Of a stretch of DNA of 64,000 nt, positions 17,505-26,120 are shown piece after piece. Made by a program: the position numbers and the translations under genes. The notes under the pieces were generated by a model, which did not search any database, was not told where the DNA came from, and saw only the letters and a list, made by a program, of their open reading frames with translations. Positions within the stretch are counted from its first letter, which is position 1; each line of letters opens with the position of its first letter. This stretch comes from JBCBTD01 sp039818825 (lineage in GTDB: Bacteria; Pseudomonadota; Alphaproteobacteria; Geminicoccales; Geminicoccaceae): the NCBI GenBank assembly GCA_039818825.1, contig JBCBTD010000006.1:48746-112745 (forward strand), in the 5' to 3' direction.

Positions 17505-18328
17505 TGCCGAGAGAGCAGATCCTCGAGCGCTTTCGCGACATGATCGCACGCGGCGAGCCGATCATCGGCGGCGGCGCCGGCACCGGTCTTTCCGCCAAAT
17601 GCGAAGAGGCGGGCGGGATCGACCTCATCGTCATCTACAACTCCGGCCGGTACCGCATGGCGGGTCGCGGCAGCCTCGCGGGGCTGATGCCCTATGGCGA
17701 CGCCAACGCCATCGTCGTCGAGATGGCTGCCGAGGTGTTGCCGGTCGTGCAGCGGACGCCGGTGCTTGCCGGTGTTTGCGCGACCGATCCCTTCCGCAGC
17801 ATGGACGTGTTTCTGGACGACCTCCGCCGCTTGGGATTCGCCGGCGTGCAGAACTTCCCGACGGTCGGGCTGATCGACGGCGTCTTCCGCGCCAACCTCG
17901 AGGAGACCGGCATGGGTATCGGCCTCGAGGTGGACATGATCGCCAAGGCGCACACCAAAGGGATGCTGACGACGCCCTACGTCTTCGACGAGGAGACGGC
18001 GACGGCGATGGGTCGAGCCGGCGCCGACATCGTCGTCTGCCATCTCGGGCTCACGACGGGCGGCTCGATCGGTGCCGACACGGCGCTGAAGCTCGAAGAC
18101 AGCCCGGCGCTGGTCGACCGTTGGGCCGAGGCGGCGCTCAGGGCGAAACCCGACGCCATCGTCCTCGTCCATGGCGGGCCCGTGGCGACGCCCGAGGATG
18201 CCAGCTTCATTCTACAGAACACGTCAGCCTGCCACGGCTTCTACGGCGCCTCCTCCATGGAGCGTCTGCCGGCCGAGGAAGCGCTGACGGAACGGACGCG
18301 CGCCTTCAAGCGCATCATGAGCCGCTGA
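17501..18328 (+). CDS. TIM-barrel PEP-hydrolase-like protein
   Basis: A 275-residue protein starting at one of two adjacent ATGs (17501 overlaps the previous stop; GGAGG lies 7 bases before it). Sequence features fit the phosphoenolpyruvate-hydrolase-like TIM-barrel family: PIIGGGAGTGLSAKCEEAGG at the N-terminus, LIVIYNSGRYRMAGRGSLAG, a CATDPFRSM segment, GVQNFPTVGLIDG, and VCHLGLTTGGSIG. Reaction not established for the family. The same fold forms the C-terminal half of the plant Tm-1 protein, whose N-terminal half matches the domain encoded just upstream, so the two products likely act together on one metabolite. Confidence 0.8.
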   Translation: MMPREQILERFRDMIARGEPIIGGGAGTGLSAKCEEAGGIDLIVIYNSGRYRMAGRGSLAGLMPYGDANAIVVEMAAEVLPVVQRTPVLAGVCATDPFRSMDVFLDDLRRLGFAGVQNFPTVGLIDGVFRANLEETGMGIGLEVDMIAKAHTKGMLTTPYVFDEETATAMGRAGADIVVCHLGLTTGGSIGADTALKLEDSPALVDRWAEAALRAKPDAIVLVHGGPVATPEDASFILQNTSACHGFYGASSMERLPAEEALTERTRAFKRIMSR

Positions 18329-18348
18329 AGGCGGAGTAGGAGGGGGAC

Positions 18349-21282
18349 ATGACGGGCGCACTCATCGGCCAGCTGATCCTGTGGCTCGTGGTAGCGGTGG
18401 TGGGCATTGCCATCGTCTATTGGGTGATGCAGCGGCTCTACCGCCGCTCGACCAAAGAGGTCGCCTTCGTTCGGACGGGCTTTCTGGGCGAACAGGTGGT
18501 GATCGACGGCGGCGCGTTCGTCTGGCCGATCGTCCACGACATCACCCCCGTCAACATGAACGTGCTCCCCCTGAAAGTTAGCCGCGCCCAAGTCGACGCC
18601 CTGATCACCAAGGACCGGATGCGGGTGGACGTGGACGCCGAATTCTACGTTCGCGTGCAACCGGTCAGGGAGGCGGTCGCCATGGCCGCGTCGACCCTCG
18701 GTCGCCGCACGCTGGAGCCGGAACGCCTGCATGCGCTGCTCGCGGGCAAGTTCGAGAGCGCGCTCAGAGCCGTCGCTGCCGAGATGGACATGGGCCAGAT
18801 GCACGAGCATCGCGGCACCTACGTCGCGCGGGTGAAGGAAGCGGCGCAGGAAGACCTATCGCGGAACGGTCTCGAACTGGAGAGCGTGGCGATCCTCGAC
18901 CTCGACCAGACGGCGCTCGAATACTTCAATCCATCGAACCGCTTCGACGCCGAAGGTTTGACGGCGCTCATCAAGGACATCGAGGACCGGCGCAAACTGC
19001 GGAACGACGTCGAGCAGGACACCATGATCCTGATCCGCGCCCGCAATCTGGAGGCCGAGAAGCAGGCCCTCGACATCGAGCGGGAAAGCGAAGAAGCGCG
19101 GCTGGAGCAGGAGCGTGACGTCGAGTTCCGTCGCGCCCAGCAGCGCGCCGAACTGGCGAGCGAGCGTGCAGCACGGGACACCGAGGCCGAAGAGGCTCAG
19201 ATCCTCGCCCGCGAAGCGATCGAGAAGGCACGCATCGCGAACGAGCGGGCGGTCGCCGAGGCCCGTATTGCGTCGGAGCGCGAAATCCGTGGGCGGGAGA
19301 TCGCCCGTGGCAAAGCCGTCGATGCGGACGAGATCGCCGCTCGCGAGGAGACCGAACGAGCGCGCATCCTGCAGGAGCGAGCGTTGCGCGAGGCGCGAAT
19401 CGAGAACGAACAGGAAACGCAGGCACGCGAGATCGCACGGGTCAGGGCGATCGAGGCAGCCGAGATCGAAGCGCGCGAGGCGACCGAGCGGGCGCGCATC
19501 GCGCAAGAGCAGGTGTTGATCGAGGCGCGGATTGCCAAGGACCGTGAGACGCAAGGTCAGGAGATCGAGCGCCAGCGGCAAGTCGAACAGGCCGAGATCG
19601 CCGCGCACCAAGAGACCGAGAAGGCGCGGATGGCGCAGACGCTGACGTTGACCCAGACGCGCATTCGCGGCGAAGAGGACATCAGGCGGCGCGAGATCGA
19701 GCGCCAGCGCGGCCTCGACGAGTTCGAGATCGCGGCTCGGGAATCGACGGAGCGGTTGCGTATCGCCCAGGCGGCCGAGGTCAACGAGGTCCGCATCGCC
19801 GAGGACCGACGCATTCGGGAGCTCGAGATCGAGCGGACCACGGCGGTGGAGGCAGCCGAGATCGCCGCCGCCCAGGCAATCGAAGCGGCCCGCATCGCCC
19901 GCGAAAAGCAGCTCGCCGTCGAGCGCATCGAGGCCGACGAGACGAAGAGCGGGCGCGAAATCGTCCGCAACCGCGCACTGGACGAGTCGCGCGTGGCCGC
20001 TGACGAAGCGGTCGAGGCTGCGCGCATCGCTCAGCGGCTCCAGCTCGACGCCCAGCGCATTGCCGCCGAGCAGACCACCCGCGAGCGGGAGATCGCGCGG
20101 GAGAAGGCACTGGAGGCGGAGCGCATCGCCGCCGAAGAGGCGACCCGTGCCCGGGAGATCACCCGCGAGCGGGAGCTCGAATCCGCCGACATCGCTCGCC
20201 GCGAGGCCGTGGAGCGCGCCCGCATCGCCGCCGAACTGAAGCTGGAGCAGGAACGCATCGCCAGCCAGCAGAGCCGCGAGGTCATCGAGATCGAGCGGCG
20301 GCGTACGGTCGAAACCGCTGATCAGGCGCGTGTCGTGGCGCTCGCCGACGAGCGGCGAAAGGTGACTGCCGCCGACGCCAGCGTGCAGCAGGCCGAGATC
20401 ACCGCCCGACGCGACGTCGAGACTGCCGAGGTCGAGCGCGAGCGGGCGGTGGAGGCGGCCAGGTTGGAGCGCCGCCGTTCGCTCGAACAGCTGGAGATCG
20501 CGCGGGTCCAGGCGCTGCGCGAGGCCGAGATCGAGAGCCGTGAGGATGTCGAACGCGCCCACATCGCGTCCGAACGCCAACTCGACGACATCCGCATCGA
20601 CCACGAGACGGTAAGGCGCAAGCTCGAGGTCGAGCGCGAGAAGGCGGTCGAGACCGTGCAGATGGAAAAGGCCATCGCGCTCTACAAGAAATCGCTGGAG
20701 GAATCCGCCGCAAGGGCCGAGGCCGATGCCGCGCGGGCGCACGCGATGGAGGCCGAGGAAAAGGTCAAGACCGTCCGCGAGACGGAGGAGGCTGCCCGCC
20801 GCAAGTCGGTCGACGTGATGCTCGCCGAGAAGGCGGCAGCCGAGGCGCGGCTCGTCGCCGAGGCCCACAAGGTGCGCGCGGAGGTGGAGGCGGAGGCGCA
20901 AAAGCTCCTCAACGAAGCCGAAAACGTCCTGACCGATCCCGCCCGCTCGTCGCTCTTCCGCCGCAAGTTGCTGGAACATGTCGAGGGCATCGTCACGGCT
21001 TCGGTGAAGCCGCTGGAGAAGATCCAGGACATCCGCATCATGCAGCTCGACGGCATGAACGGTGGTGCGACGCGCGACAGCAGCCCGACCGACGAGGTCA
21101 TCAGCTCGGCCCTACGCTATCGCGTCCAGGCACCGCTGATCGACAGCCTCCTCTCCGACATCGGCATCGAGGGCGGTTCGCTCGCCCGGCAACAAGGTCT
21201 GATCCGCGAGGCGTCGGACATGCAACGCGTGGCCAACGAGGCGAACAAGCCAGGGCCCAAGACCGAGCCGGAGAAGAAGTAG
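18349..21282 (+). CDS. Giant SPFH/flotillin-like membrane protein with hendecad coiled coil
   Basis: A 977-residue protein. Residues 5-27 are one transmembrane helix. Residues 32-205 form an SPFH/band-7 domain (KEVAFVRTGFLGEQVV, VDVDAEFYVRVQP, EDLSRNGLELESVAILDLDQT). From about 210 to 910 it is an uninterrupted charged helix rich in Glu, Arg, Ala and Ile. At its centre six units of exactly 44 residues repeat (317-580), which is four 11-residue turns each. The C-terminus has a helical oligomerisation region and a Lys/Glu-rich tail. Flotillin-type proteins form membrane-associated rings or scaffolds; this one is about twice the usual flotillin length. It sits inside a transport and Mo-hydroxylase operon, with a start 20 bases after the previous stop. 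Confidence 0.85.
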   Translation: MTGALIGQLILWLVVAVVGIAIVYWVMQRLYRRSTKEVAFVRTGFLGEQVVIDGGAFVWPIVHDITPVNMNVLPLKVSRAQVDALITKDRMRVDVDAEFYVRVQPVREAVAMAASTLGRRTLEPERLHALLAGKFESALRAVAAEMDMGQMHEHRGTYVARVKEAAQEDLSRNGLELESVAILDLDQTALEYFNPSNRFDAEGLTALIKDIEDRRKLRNDVEQDTMILIRARNLEAEKQALDIERESEEARLEQERDVEFRRAQQRAELASERAARDTEAEEAQILAREAIEKARIANERAVAEARIASEREIRGREIARGKAVDADEIAAREETERARILQERALREARIENEQETQAREIARVRAIEAAEIEAREATERARIAQEQVLIEARIAKDRETQGQEIERQRQVEQAEIAAHQETEKARMAQTLTLTQTRIRGEEDIRRREIERQRGLDEFEIAARESTERLRIAQAAEVNEVRIAEDRRIRELEIERTTAVEAAEIAAAQAIEAARIAREKQLAVERIEADETKSGREIVRNRALDESRVAADEAVEAARIAQRLQLDAQRIAAEQTTREREIAREKALEAERIAAEEATRAREITRERELESADIARREAVERARIAAELKLEQERIASQQSREVIEIERRRTVETADQARVVALADERRKVTAADASVQQAEITARRDVETAEVERERAVEAARLERRRSLEQLEIARVQALREAEIESREDVERAHIASERQLDDIRIDHETVRRKLEVEREKAVETVQMEKAIALYKKSLEESAARAEADAARAHAMEAEEKVKTVRETEEAARRKSVDVMLAEKAAAEARLVAEAHKVRAEVEAEAQKLLNEAENVLTDPARSSLFRRKLLEHVEGIVTASVKPLEKIQDIRIMQLDGMNGGATRDSSPTDEVISSALRYRVQAPLIDSLLSDIGIEGGSLARQQGLIREASDMQRVANEANKPGPKTEPEKK
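19297..20088 (+). repeat. Six tandem 44-residue coding repeats
   Basis: Six consecutive 132-base units encode 44-residue blocks beginning EIAR/EIER/EIVR and each containing a central ARIA-type turn. The period is held without indels although residues diverge, and 44 is four hendecads, so the array specifies a near-straight coiled coil. A related partial unit continues after 20088. Confidence 0.8.
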
Positions 21283-21720
21283 ATGCCACGCGTCTACATC
21301 TCCTCCGTGATCGACGCGCCGACGGCGAAAGTCTGGGAGAGGATCAGGGATTTCAATGCGTTGCCACGCTGGCATCCGCGCATTCGCGACAGCCGGATCG
21401 AGAATGGCGAGCCGTCCGACCGCGTCGGTTGCGTGCGCGACTTCAACCTGCAGAACGGCGACCGGATTCGCGAGCAGCTCTTGGGCCTCTCGGACTACGA
21501 CTACTTCTACACCTACGCGATCCTCGAGAGTCCGATGCCTCTTACGGATTACGTCGCCACGCTACGGCTCACGCCCGTCACGGACGGCGACCGTACCTTC
21601 GCGGAGTGGACGGCCGAGTTCGAGTGCACGGCAGACGCCGCCGCCGACCTGGTGACCGGTATCGGCGAGAACGTGTTCCAGGCAGGCTTCGACTCCTTGA
21701 AGCGGCAGATCGTGGGCTGA
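21283..21720 (+). CDS. SRPBCC (START-like) family protein, first of a pair
   Basis: A 145-residue protein directly abutting the SPFH gene stop. The SRPBCC fold is indicated by the N-terminal strand SSVIDAPTAKVWERIRDFNALPRWHP, the middle VGCVRDFNLQNGD hairpin and the C-terminal amphipathic helix. The family includes polyketide cyclases and the CoxG proteins that accompany CO-dehydrogenase-type enzymes. It closely resembles the next gene product, so the two arose by tandem duplication. In this setting a CoxG-like role, helping attach the Mo-hydroxylase to the membrane or binding a hydrophobic ligand, is plausible but inferred. Confidence 0.8.
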   Translation: MPRVYISSVIDAPTAKVWERIRDFNALPRWHPRIRDSRIENGEPSDRVGCVRDFNLQNGDRIREQLLGLSDYDYFYTYAILESPMPLTDYVATLRLTPVTDGDRTFAEWTAEFECTADAAADLVTGIGENVFQAGFDSLKRQIVG

Positions 21721-21722
21721 GC

Positions 21723-22169
21723 ATGGTCAAGGTCGTCGAGAGCACGGTATTGGCAGCGCCGGTGGAGACGAGCTGGGAGCTGTTGCGCGACTTCAACGGT
21801 CACGAGAGCTGGCACCCGGCGGTCGCGGACAGTGTGATCGAGAGCGGCAAGCCCGCGGATCGGGTTGGCTGTGTTCGACGCTTCCACCTCGCCGACGGGT
21901 CCGAACTGCGCGAACGGCTCCTGACGCTCTCCGACGTCGACATGGCGTTCTCCTACTGTCTCCTCGAGACGCCGGTGCCGCTCTTGAACTACGTGGCGCA
22001 TGTCCGCCTCGCCCCGGTGACCGACGGCGATCACACCTTCTGGCACTGGGAATCACGCTTCGACACGCCCCTGGGCCGTGAGGACGAATTGCGGGGTATC
22101 GTGGCCGAGCAGATCTACCGGGCCGGTTTCGAGGCCATTCGCAACCATCTGGGGCCGGAGGCGGCATGA
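21723..22169 (+). CDS. SRPBCC (START-like) family protein, second of a pair
   Basis: A 148-residue paralogue of the preceding product, sharing APxxTSWELLRDFNxHxSWHP, RVGCVRRFHLADGSELRERLLTLSD and the late LAPVTDGDHTFWHWES. The ATG at 21723 is two bases after the previous stop; its own stop overlaps the FAD-subunit start as ATGA. The ligand cavity of this fold usually holds a hydrophobic molecule. The pair may work as a heterodimer or have split specificity. Confidence 0.8.
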   Translation: MVKVVESTVLAAPVETSWELLRDFNGHESWHPAVADSVIESGKPADRVGCVRRFHLADGSELRERLLTLSDVDMAFSYCLLETPVPLLNYVAHVRLAPVTDGDHTFWHWESRFDTPLGREDELRGIVAEQIYRAGFEAIRNHLGPEAA

Positions 22170-22972
22170 CCGGCACGAGCGTCGAGACCCACCCCACGTT
22201 GGCTGAGGCTGCACGAGCGCTGTCCTCGGGCGGCGCCTATCTGGGCGGCGGCACGATCGTGATGCGCGACATCAACGTCGGTATTGCGCCCGAGCGAATC
22301 ATCCGCTCGACCGACCCAGCGCTGACGCGGTTCACCGTTGCCGGCGACACCCTCTCGCTCGGCGCCGGTGTGACGATGACCCGGTTGCTGGCGCAGCCCG
22401 AGCTCGCTTTCCTCCATCCGGTCGCGCGCGGCGTTGGCGGGCCGCAGGTGCGCAACATGGCGACCGTTGGCGGCAATCTCTTCTCCCACCATCCCTACGG
22501 CGACCTTACCGTCGCACTACTGGCGCTCGACGCGCGCGTGACGATGGCGGGCCACGGCGGCGCCCGTCCGCTGGAGGACGTGCTGCGCGATCGTACCCAG
22601 GCTGGCCTCGTCGCTTCCGTGGAGGTGAACCGACCCCGCGACGGCACGTTCGGTTTTGTCAAGGTCAGCCGCGTCAAGCCGAAGGGCGTTGCCGTCCTCA
22701 CCGTCGCCGCGCTTCTGCCGCGCGAGAGTGGGCGTGTCCGTGGCGCTCGGGTCACCTGGGGAGGGATGGCGCCTTCGCCTTTGCGCGGTAGCTCGGTCGA
22801 GCGGGTGCTGGAGGGGCAAACGCTCGACGCGGGAACCGCCCGCCGTGCGGTCGAGGTCGCGGCAGAGGGTCTCGATCCGCCGACGGACGCGCTGGCGACG
22901 TCCTGGTACCGGCGCGAGGTTGCGGGCGTGCACTTGGGCCGGCTCTTGGCGGCCCTGGAGCGCGGCTCGTGA
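22166..22972 (+). CDS. Molybdenum hydroxylase FAD-binding subunit (CoxM-like)
   Basis: A 268-residue protein with the two FAD motifs of the CO-dehydrogenase/xanthine-dehydrogenase medium subunit: GGAYLGGGTIVMRD near residue 26 (normally AGGTD) and MATVGGNLFSHHPYGD near 105 (TIGGN). The C-terminal CoxM-like domain contains the VTWGGMAPSPLR segment. It carries electrons from the 2Fe-2S subunit to an acceptor. Start overlaps the previous stop; its own end overlaps the small-subunit GTG. The first FAD motif lacks the usual Asp after GG-T, a slight variant. Confidence 0.9.
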   Translation: MTGTSVETHPTLAEAARALSSGGAYLGGGTIVMRDINVGIAPERIIRSTDPALTRFTVAGDTLSLGAGVTMTRLLAQPELAFLHPVARGVGGPQVRNMATVGGNLFSHHPYGDLTVALLALDARVTMAGHGGARPLEDVLRDRTQAGLVASVEVNRPRDGTFGFVKVSRVKPKGVAVLTVAALLPRESGRVRGARVTWGGMAPSPLRGSSVERVLEGQTLDAGTARRAVEVAAEGLDPPTDALATSWYRREVAGVHLGRLLAALERGS

Positions 22973-23439
22973 AGAAGCCCGTGACGTTCACCCTGAATGG
23001 CGCCGAGAAAGCGGCCTTCACCGATGATGGCCAGAACCTCCTCGACTTCCTGCGCCGCACGGTCGGCGACCTCACGCCCAAATATGGCTGCGGCCAGGGC
23101 AGCTGCGGCGCTTGTACCGTGACCATCGACGGTGCCACGCAGCTCGCCTGCCTAGTGCTCGCAGAAACCGTGACGGGCCGGCACGTCGAGACGGCGGCGG
23201 GGCTCGCCGGCGCCGGCCTGCACCCGCTGCAGGAAGCCTTCATGGACCATTTCGCCGCCCAGTGCGGCTACTGCACCCCCGGCATGTTGGTGTCGGCGAA
23301 GGCGCTGCTCGACCGCACGCCCAATCCGACACGTGACGAGGTCGTCGAGGCGATCTCGGGCAATCTCTGCCGGTGCACGGGCTACGAGCCGATCATCGAT
23401 GCGATCCTGAGCGTGGCAGGGCGGAGGGCAAGCGCATGA
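22969..23439 (+). CDS. Molybdenum hydroxylase 2Fe-2S subunit (CoxS-like)
   Basis: A 156-residue small subunit with both iron-sulfur clusters: the plant-ferredoxin type cluster in YGCGQGSCGACTV and the following AC, and the helical second cluster in QCGYCTPGM and LCRCTGY. It shuttles electrons from the Mo site to FAD. The start is GTG at 22969, overlapping the FAD-subunit stop as GTGA. All eight cluster cysteines are present, so the chain looks functional. It is encoded between the FAD and Mo-binding subunits, the M-S-L order of cox operons. Confidence 0.93.
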   Translation: MKKPVTFTLNGAEKAAFTDDGQNLLDFLRRTVGDLTPKYGCGQGSCGACTVTIDGATQLACLVLAETVTGRHVETAAGLAGAGLHPLQEAFMDHFAAQCGYCTPGMLVSAKALLDRTPNPTRDEVVEAISGNLCRCTGYEPIIDAILSVAGRRASA

Positions 23440-25094
23440 GCGGACCTGCCATGATCGAGTTCCGCAAGGAGCTTTTCAAGGACGAGCGGGATGACGACCT
23501 GAACGAGATCGGCAAGCCGACGCGACGCCAGGACATCCTCGGTCACGTCACCGGCCGCTCGCCGTTCTACGACGACCACTTGTTCGACGGGCTCTTGCAC
23601 GTGCGCTGCGTACGTTCGCCCCACCACCACGCGCGGATCCGCCGGATCGACACGACAGAAGCGGAGCGCAGCCCCGGCGTGGTGCGCATCCTGACCGGCC
23701 GCGACGTGCCGCGTAACCTCAACACGCTCTTGAGCCTTTTGGACTTCGGCATCGACGACGAGCCGCTGCTCGCGGAGACCAAGGTCAGTTACAAAGGCGA
23801 GCCGGTGGCTGCCGTCGTCGCCGAGACCGAGGCCCAGGCTCGCAGTGCGGTCGCCAAGGTGCGCGTGGACTGGGAGGCGCTACCCCACGTTCTGGACGTC
23901 GAAGAGGCGATCAAGCCAGGCGCGCCCGTGGTCTGCGAGGTCTACCCAACCAACAAGTTCATCTACCACGGCAAGTACGACCACCAGAAACTCCGCTTCG
24001 GTGACGCCGAAGCAGCCTTCGCGCAAGCCGACCATGTCGTCGAGGGCCGCTACCAGATGTCACCGATCGAGCAGGCGCCGATCGAGACGTGCGGCGCGAT
24101 TGCGGCACCAGAGCAGAACGACCGCTACGTCTGCTACACGTCCACCCAGGCCTTGTTCTTCTCGCTTGGCACGGCCGCCAAGATGCTCTCGACCCCGTCC
24201 TCGCGCCTGCACTTCATCGGCGGCACGGTGGGTGGCGGGTTCGGTGGCAAGGTCGATTCGCTGCACGAGCCTCTCGCCATCCTCGCGGCGATGCAGACCG
24301 GCCGGCCGTGCAAGTTCATGTGGGACCGCCGAGAGGAGATGCAGGTGGGCGCCCCGCGCGGGGCCGAGCGCTGGTACATCAAAGACGGGGTGGCACGGGA
24401 CGGCCGGATCGTGGCGCGCAAGTTCACCGGCTACTTCGATTCCGGCGCCTACACCCGGCTCTCGTCCTACGCGATCATCAAAGCCGTGGGTCATCTGCCG
24501 GGCCCCTACACGATCCCGAACGTCCATGCCGACGTTTACTGCGTCTACACCAACCGCACGCCGGCGACGGCGATGCGCGGCTTCGGCATCACCGGCGTCG
24601 ATTTCGCCATCGAAACGCACATGGACAAGGTGGCCGAGGCGGTGGGGCTGGACCCGATCGAGCTGCGTATCCTCAACGCCTATCGCGATGGCGACATGAA
24701 GGCACATCGGCGCGAGGCAAAGAACTGCGCGCTGATCGAGTGCTGCCAGGTCGTGGCGGAAAAGAGCGACGTACAGCTATCGACAGCGGCTCGGACCGCC
24801 GCTTCGGCGCTCGGCGGTGGTAACGAACGCGGGCGGATACCGAACTTCACGGCGACGGACCAGGACGGCCGGGTCGAAGGCTTCGACACCGGCAGCTACG
24901 CCCGCAAGGGCGGGCCCCGGCCCGCCGATGCGCCGATGCCGTCGCGGCCCGCCCCGCCGGCCGCGCCGCGCCCAGGACCGGCGCCGACCTCTGCGGATAC
25001 GCCGCCACCTCCATCGCCGCCTGCAGCACAGCCGGCCCCCGCGCGCTCGGGCGCGATGCGTTTCTCCTCTCTGTCCGGCTTCCGGAGGCGCTGA
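23436..25094 (+). CDS. Molybdopterin-binding large subunit, N-terminal half
   Basis: A 552-residue protein matching the first part of xanthine-dehydrogenase/CoxL large subunits: an ald/xan domain (GKPTRRQDILGHVTGRSPFYD; RCVRSPHHHARIRRID), then the first Mo-cofactor domain with GGTVGGGFGGK (about 262-272) and TAMRGFG (about 378-384). The usual second half is missing; instead the chain ends in a Pro/Ala-rich tail (about 494-541) and a short RFSSLSGFRRR end. The remainder of the enzyme is encoded by the next gene. The ATG overlaps the small-subunit stop. Because the break falls between the two Mo-cofactor domains, the protein is probably functional as a two-chain subunit. Confidence 0.88.
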   Translation: MSGPAMIEFRKELFKDERDDDLNEIGKPTRRQDILGHVTGRSPFYDDHLFDGLLHVRCVRSPHHHARIRRIDTTEAERSPGVVRILTGRDVPRNLNTLLSLLDFGIDDEPLLAETKVSYKGEPVAAVVAETEAQARSAVAKVRVDWEALPHVLDVEEAIKPGAPVVCEVYPTNKFIYHGKYDHQKLRFGDAEAAFAQADHVVEGRYQMSPIEQAPIETCGAIAAPEQNDRYVCYTSTQALFFSLGTAAKMLSTPSSRLHFIGGTVGGGFGGKVDSLHEPLAILAAMQTGRPCKFMWDRREEMQVGAPRGAERWYIKDGVARDGRIVARKFTGYFDSGAYTRLSSYAIIKAVGHLPGPYTIPNVHADVYCVYTNRTPATAMRGFGITGVDFAIETHMDKVAEAVGLDPIELRILNAYRDGDMKAHRREAKNCALIECCQVVAEKSDVQLSTAARTAASALGGGNERGRIPNFTATDQDGRVEGFDTGSYARKGGPRPADAPMPSRPAPPAAPRPGPAPTSADTPPPPSPPAAQPAPARSGAMRFSSLSGFRRR

Positions 25095-25096
25095 CC

Positions 25097-26119
25097 ATGG
25101 CGCTGCATCGTGGTCGCGGCTTCGCCGCCATCAACTACCCGATCGGGATGAACCTTGGCGGCGACCCCTCTCAGGCGCTGGTCCACTCCAACCCCGACGG
25201 CAAGTTCACGGTCGCGCTCTCGTCGATCGATCTGGGTCAGGGGATGAAGTCCGTCACCCGTCAGATCGCGGCAGAGACGTTGGGCGTGCCGGTCGAGGAC
25301 GTCTACGTCGACACCGCGGACAGCGACACCGGTCCGCACTGTATGGGCAGCTTCGCCAGCCGTGGTACCCATCGGGTCGGCAACGCCGTCATCGAGGCGG
25401 CCAAGGAAGCGCGGCAGGTGATGCTCGAGGCCGCCGCCGAAGAACTCGAGGTCGACGCCACCGACCTCGTCACCGACGGCCGGGGCAACATCCACGTCCG
25501 CGGCGCGCCCTCGCGCTCGATCACCACGATGGCGGCGGCCCAGGCGGCGCAGTTCAAGCAGGGGCGGACCGTCTCGGGCCGCGGCATCTTCCTGATCCCG
25601 TTGAGCGAAGTCGACCCGGAAACCGGCGAGATGACGCCTGTCTCCTGCTTCGCCCATGCGGCCATGCTCGTCGAGGTCGACGTCGACGACGAGACCGGTG
25701 AAGTCGCCGTCATCGACATGAAGTCGGCCTACGAGGTCGGTCGGGCGCTCAACCCCAGGCTCGTGGAGCAACAGCTCAGGGGCGGCGCTTGGATGGGCAT
25801 GAGCCACGCCGCTTGGGAGACCACCGAGCCTTATTATCCGGCACGGGACCACGGGCCGATCGACTTCAACGCCTACTTGATGCCGGGGCCGGGCGATCTG
25901 GCGCCACACCACATCAGCGTCCTGGAGCGTCCGGCTCCAGACGGCCCCTTCGGCGGCAAAGGGCCAGGCGAGATGTGCGCAAACCCTGTGCTGCCGGCTG
26001 TCGTCAACGCGGTGTACGACGCGGTGGGGGTGCGGATCGACGAACTGCCCGTCACGCCCGAGAAGGTCTTGCGCGGGCTGCAAGCCCAGGGCGGCGCGCG
26101 ACCCAGGCAGAAGCTCTGA
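25097..26119 (+). CDS. Molybdopterin-binding large subunit, C-terminal half
   Basis: A 340-residue protein corresponding to the second Mo-cofactor domain of the xanthine-dehydrogenase family. It begins at GRGFAAINYPIGMNLGGDP, which in intact subunits follows the residues that end the preceding product. It contains SSIDLGQGMKSVTRQIAAE (cofactor binding), GSFASRGTHRVG, and FGGKGPGEMCANP with the catalytic Glu near the C-terminus. It must associate with the upstream product to form an active site. The gap between the genes is two bases and the reading frames differ, so this is a true gene split, not one readthrough frame. Confidence 0.88.
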   Translation: MALHRGRGFAAINYPIGMNLGGDPSQALVHSNPDGKFTVALSSIDLGQGMKSVTRQIAAETLGVPVEDVYVDTADSDTGPHCMGSFASRGTHRVGNAVIEAAKEARQVMLEAAAEELEVDATDLVTDGRGNIHVRGAPSRSITTMAAAQAAQFKQGRTVSGRGIFLIPLSEVDPETGEMTPVSCFAHAAMLVEVDVDDETGEVAVIDMKSAYEVGRALNPRLVEQQLRGGAWMGMSHAAWETTEPYYPARDHGPIDFNAYLMPGPGDLAPHHISVLERPAPDGPFGGKGPGEMCANPVLPAVVNAVYDAVGVRIDELPVTPEKVLRGLQAQGGARPRQKL

Positions 26120-26120
26120 C

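Noticed and set aside
18856..20979. Open frame of 707 codons on the minus strand
   Set aside because: It lies entirely opposite the SPFH repeat gene, whose regular Glu/Arg/Ala codons keep the opposite frame free of stops. No ribosome site and no coding-like composition.
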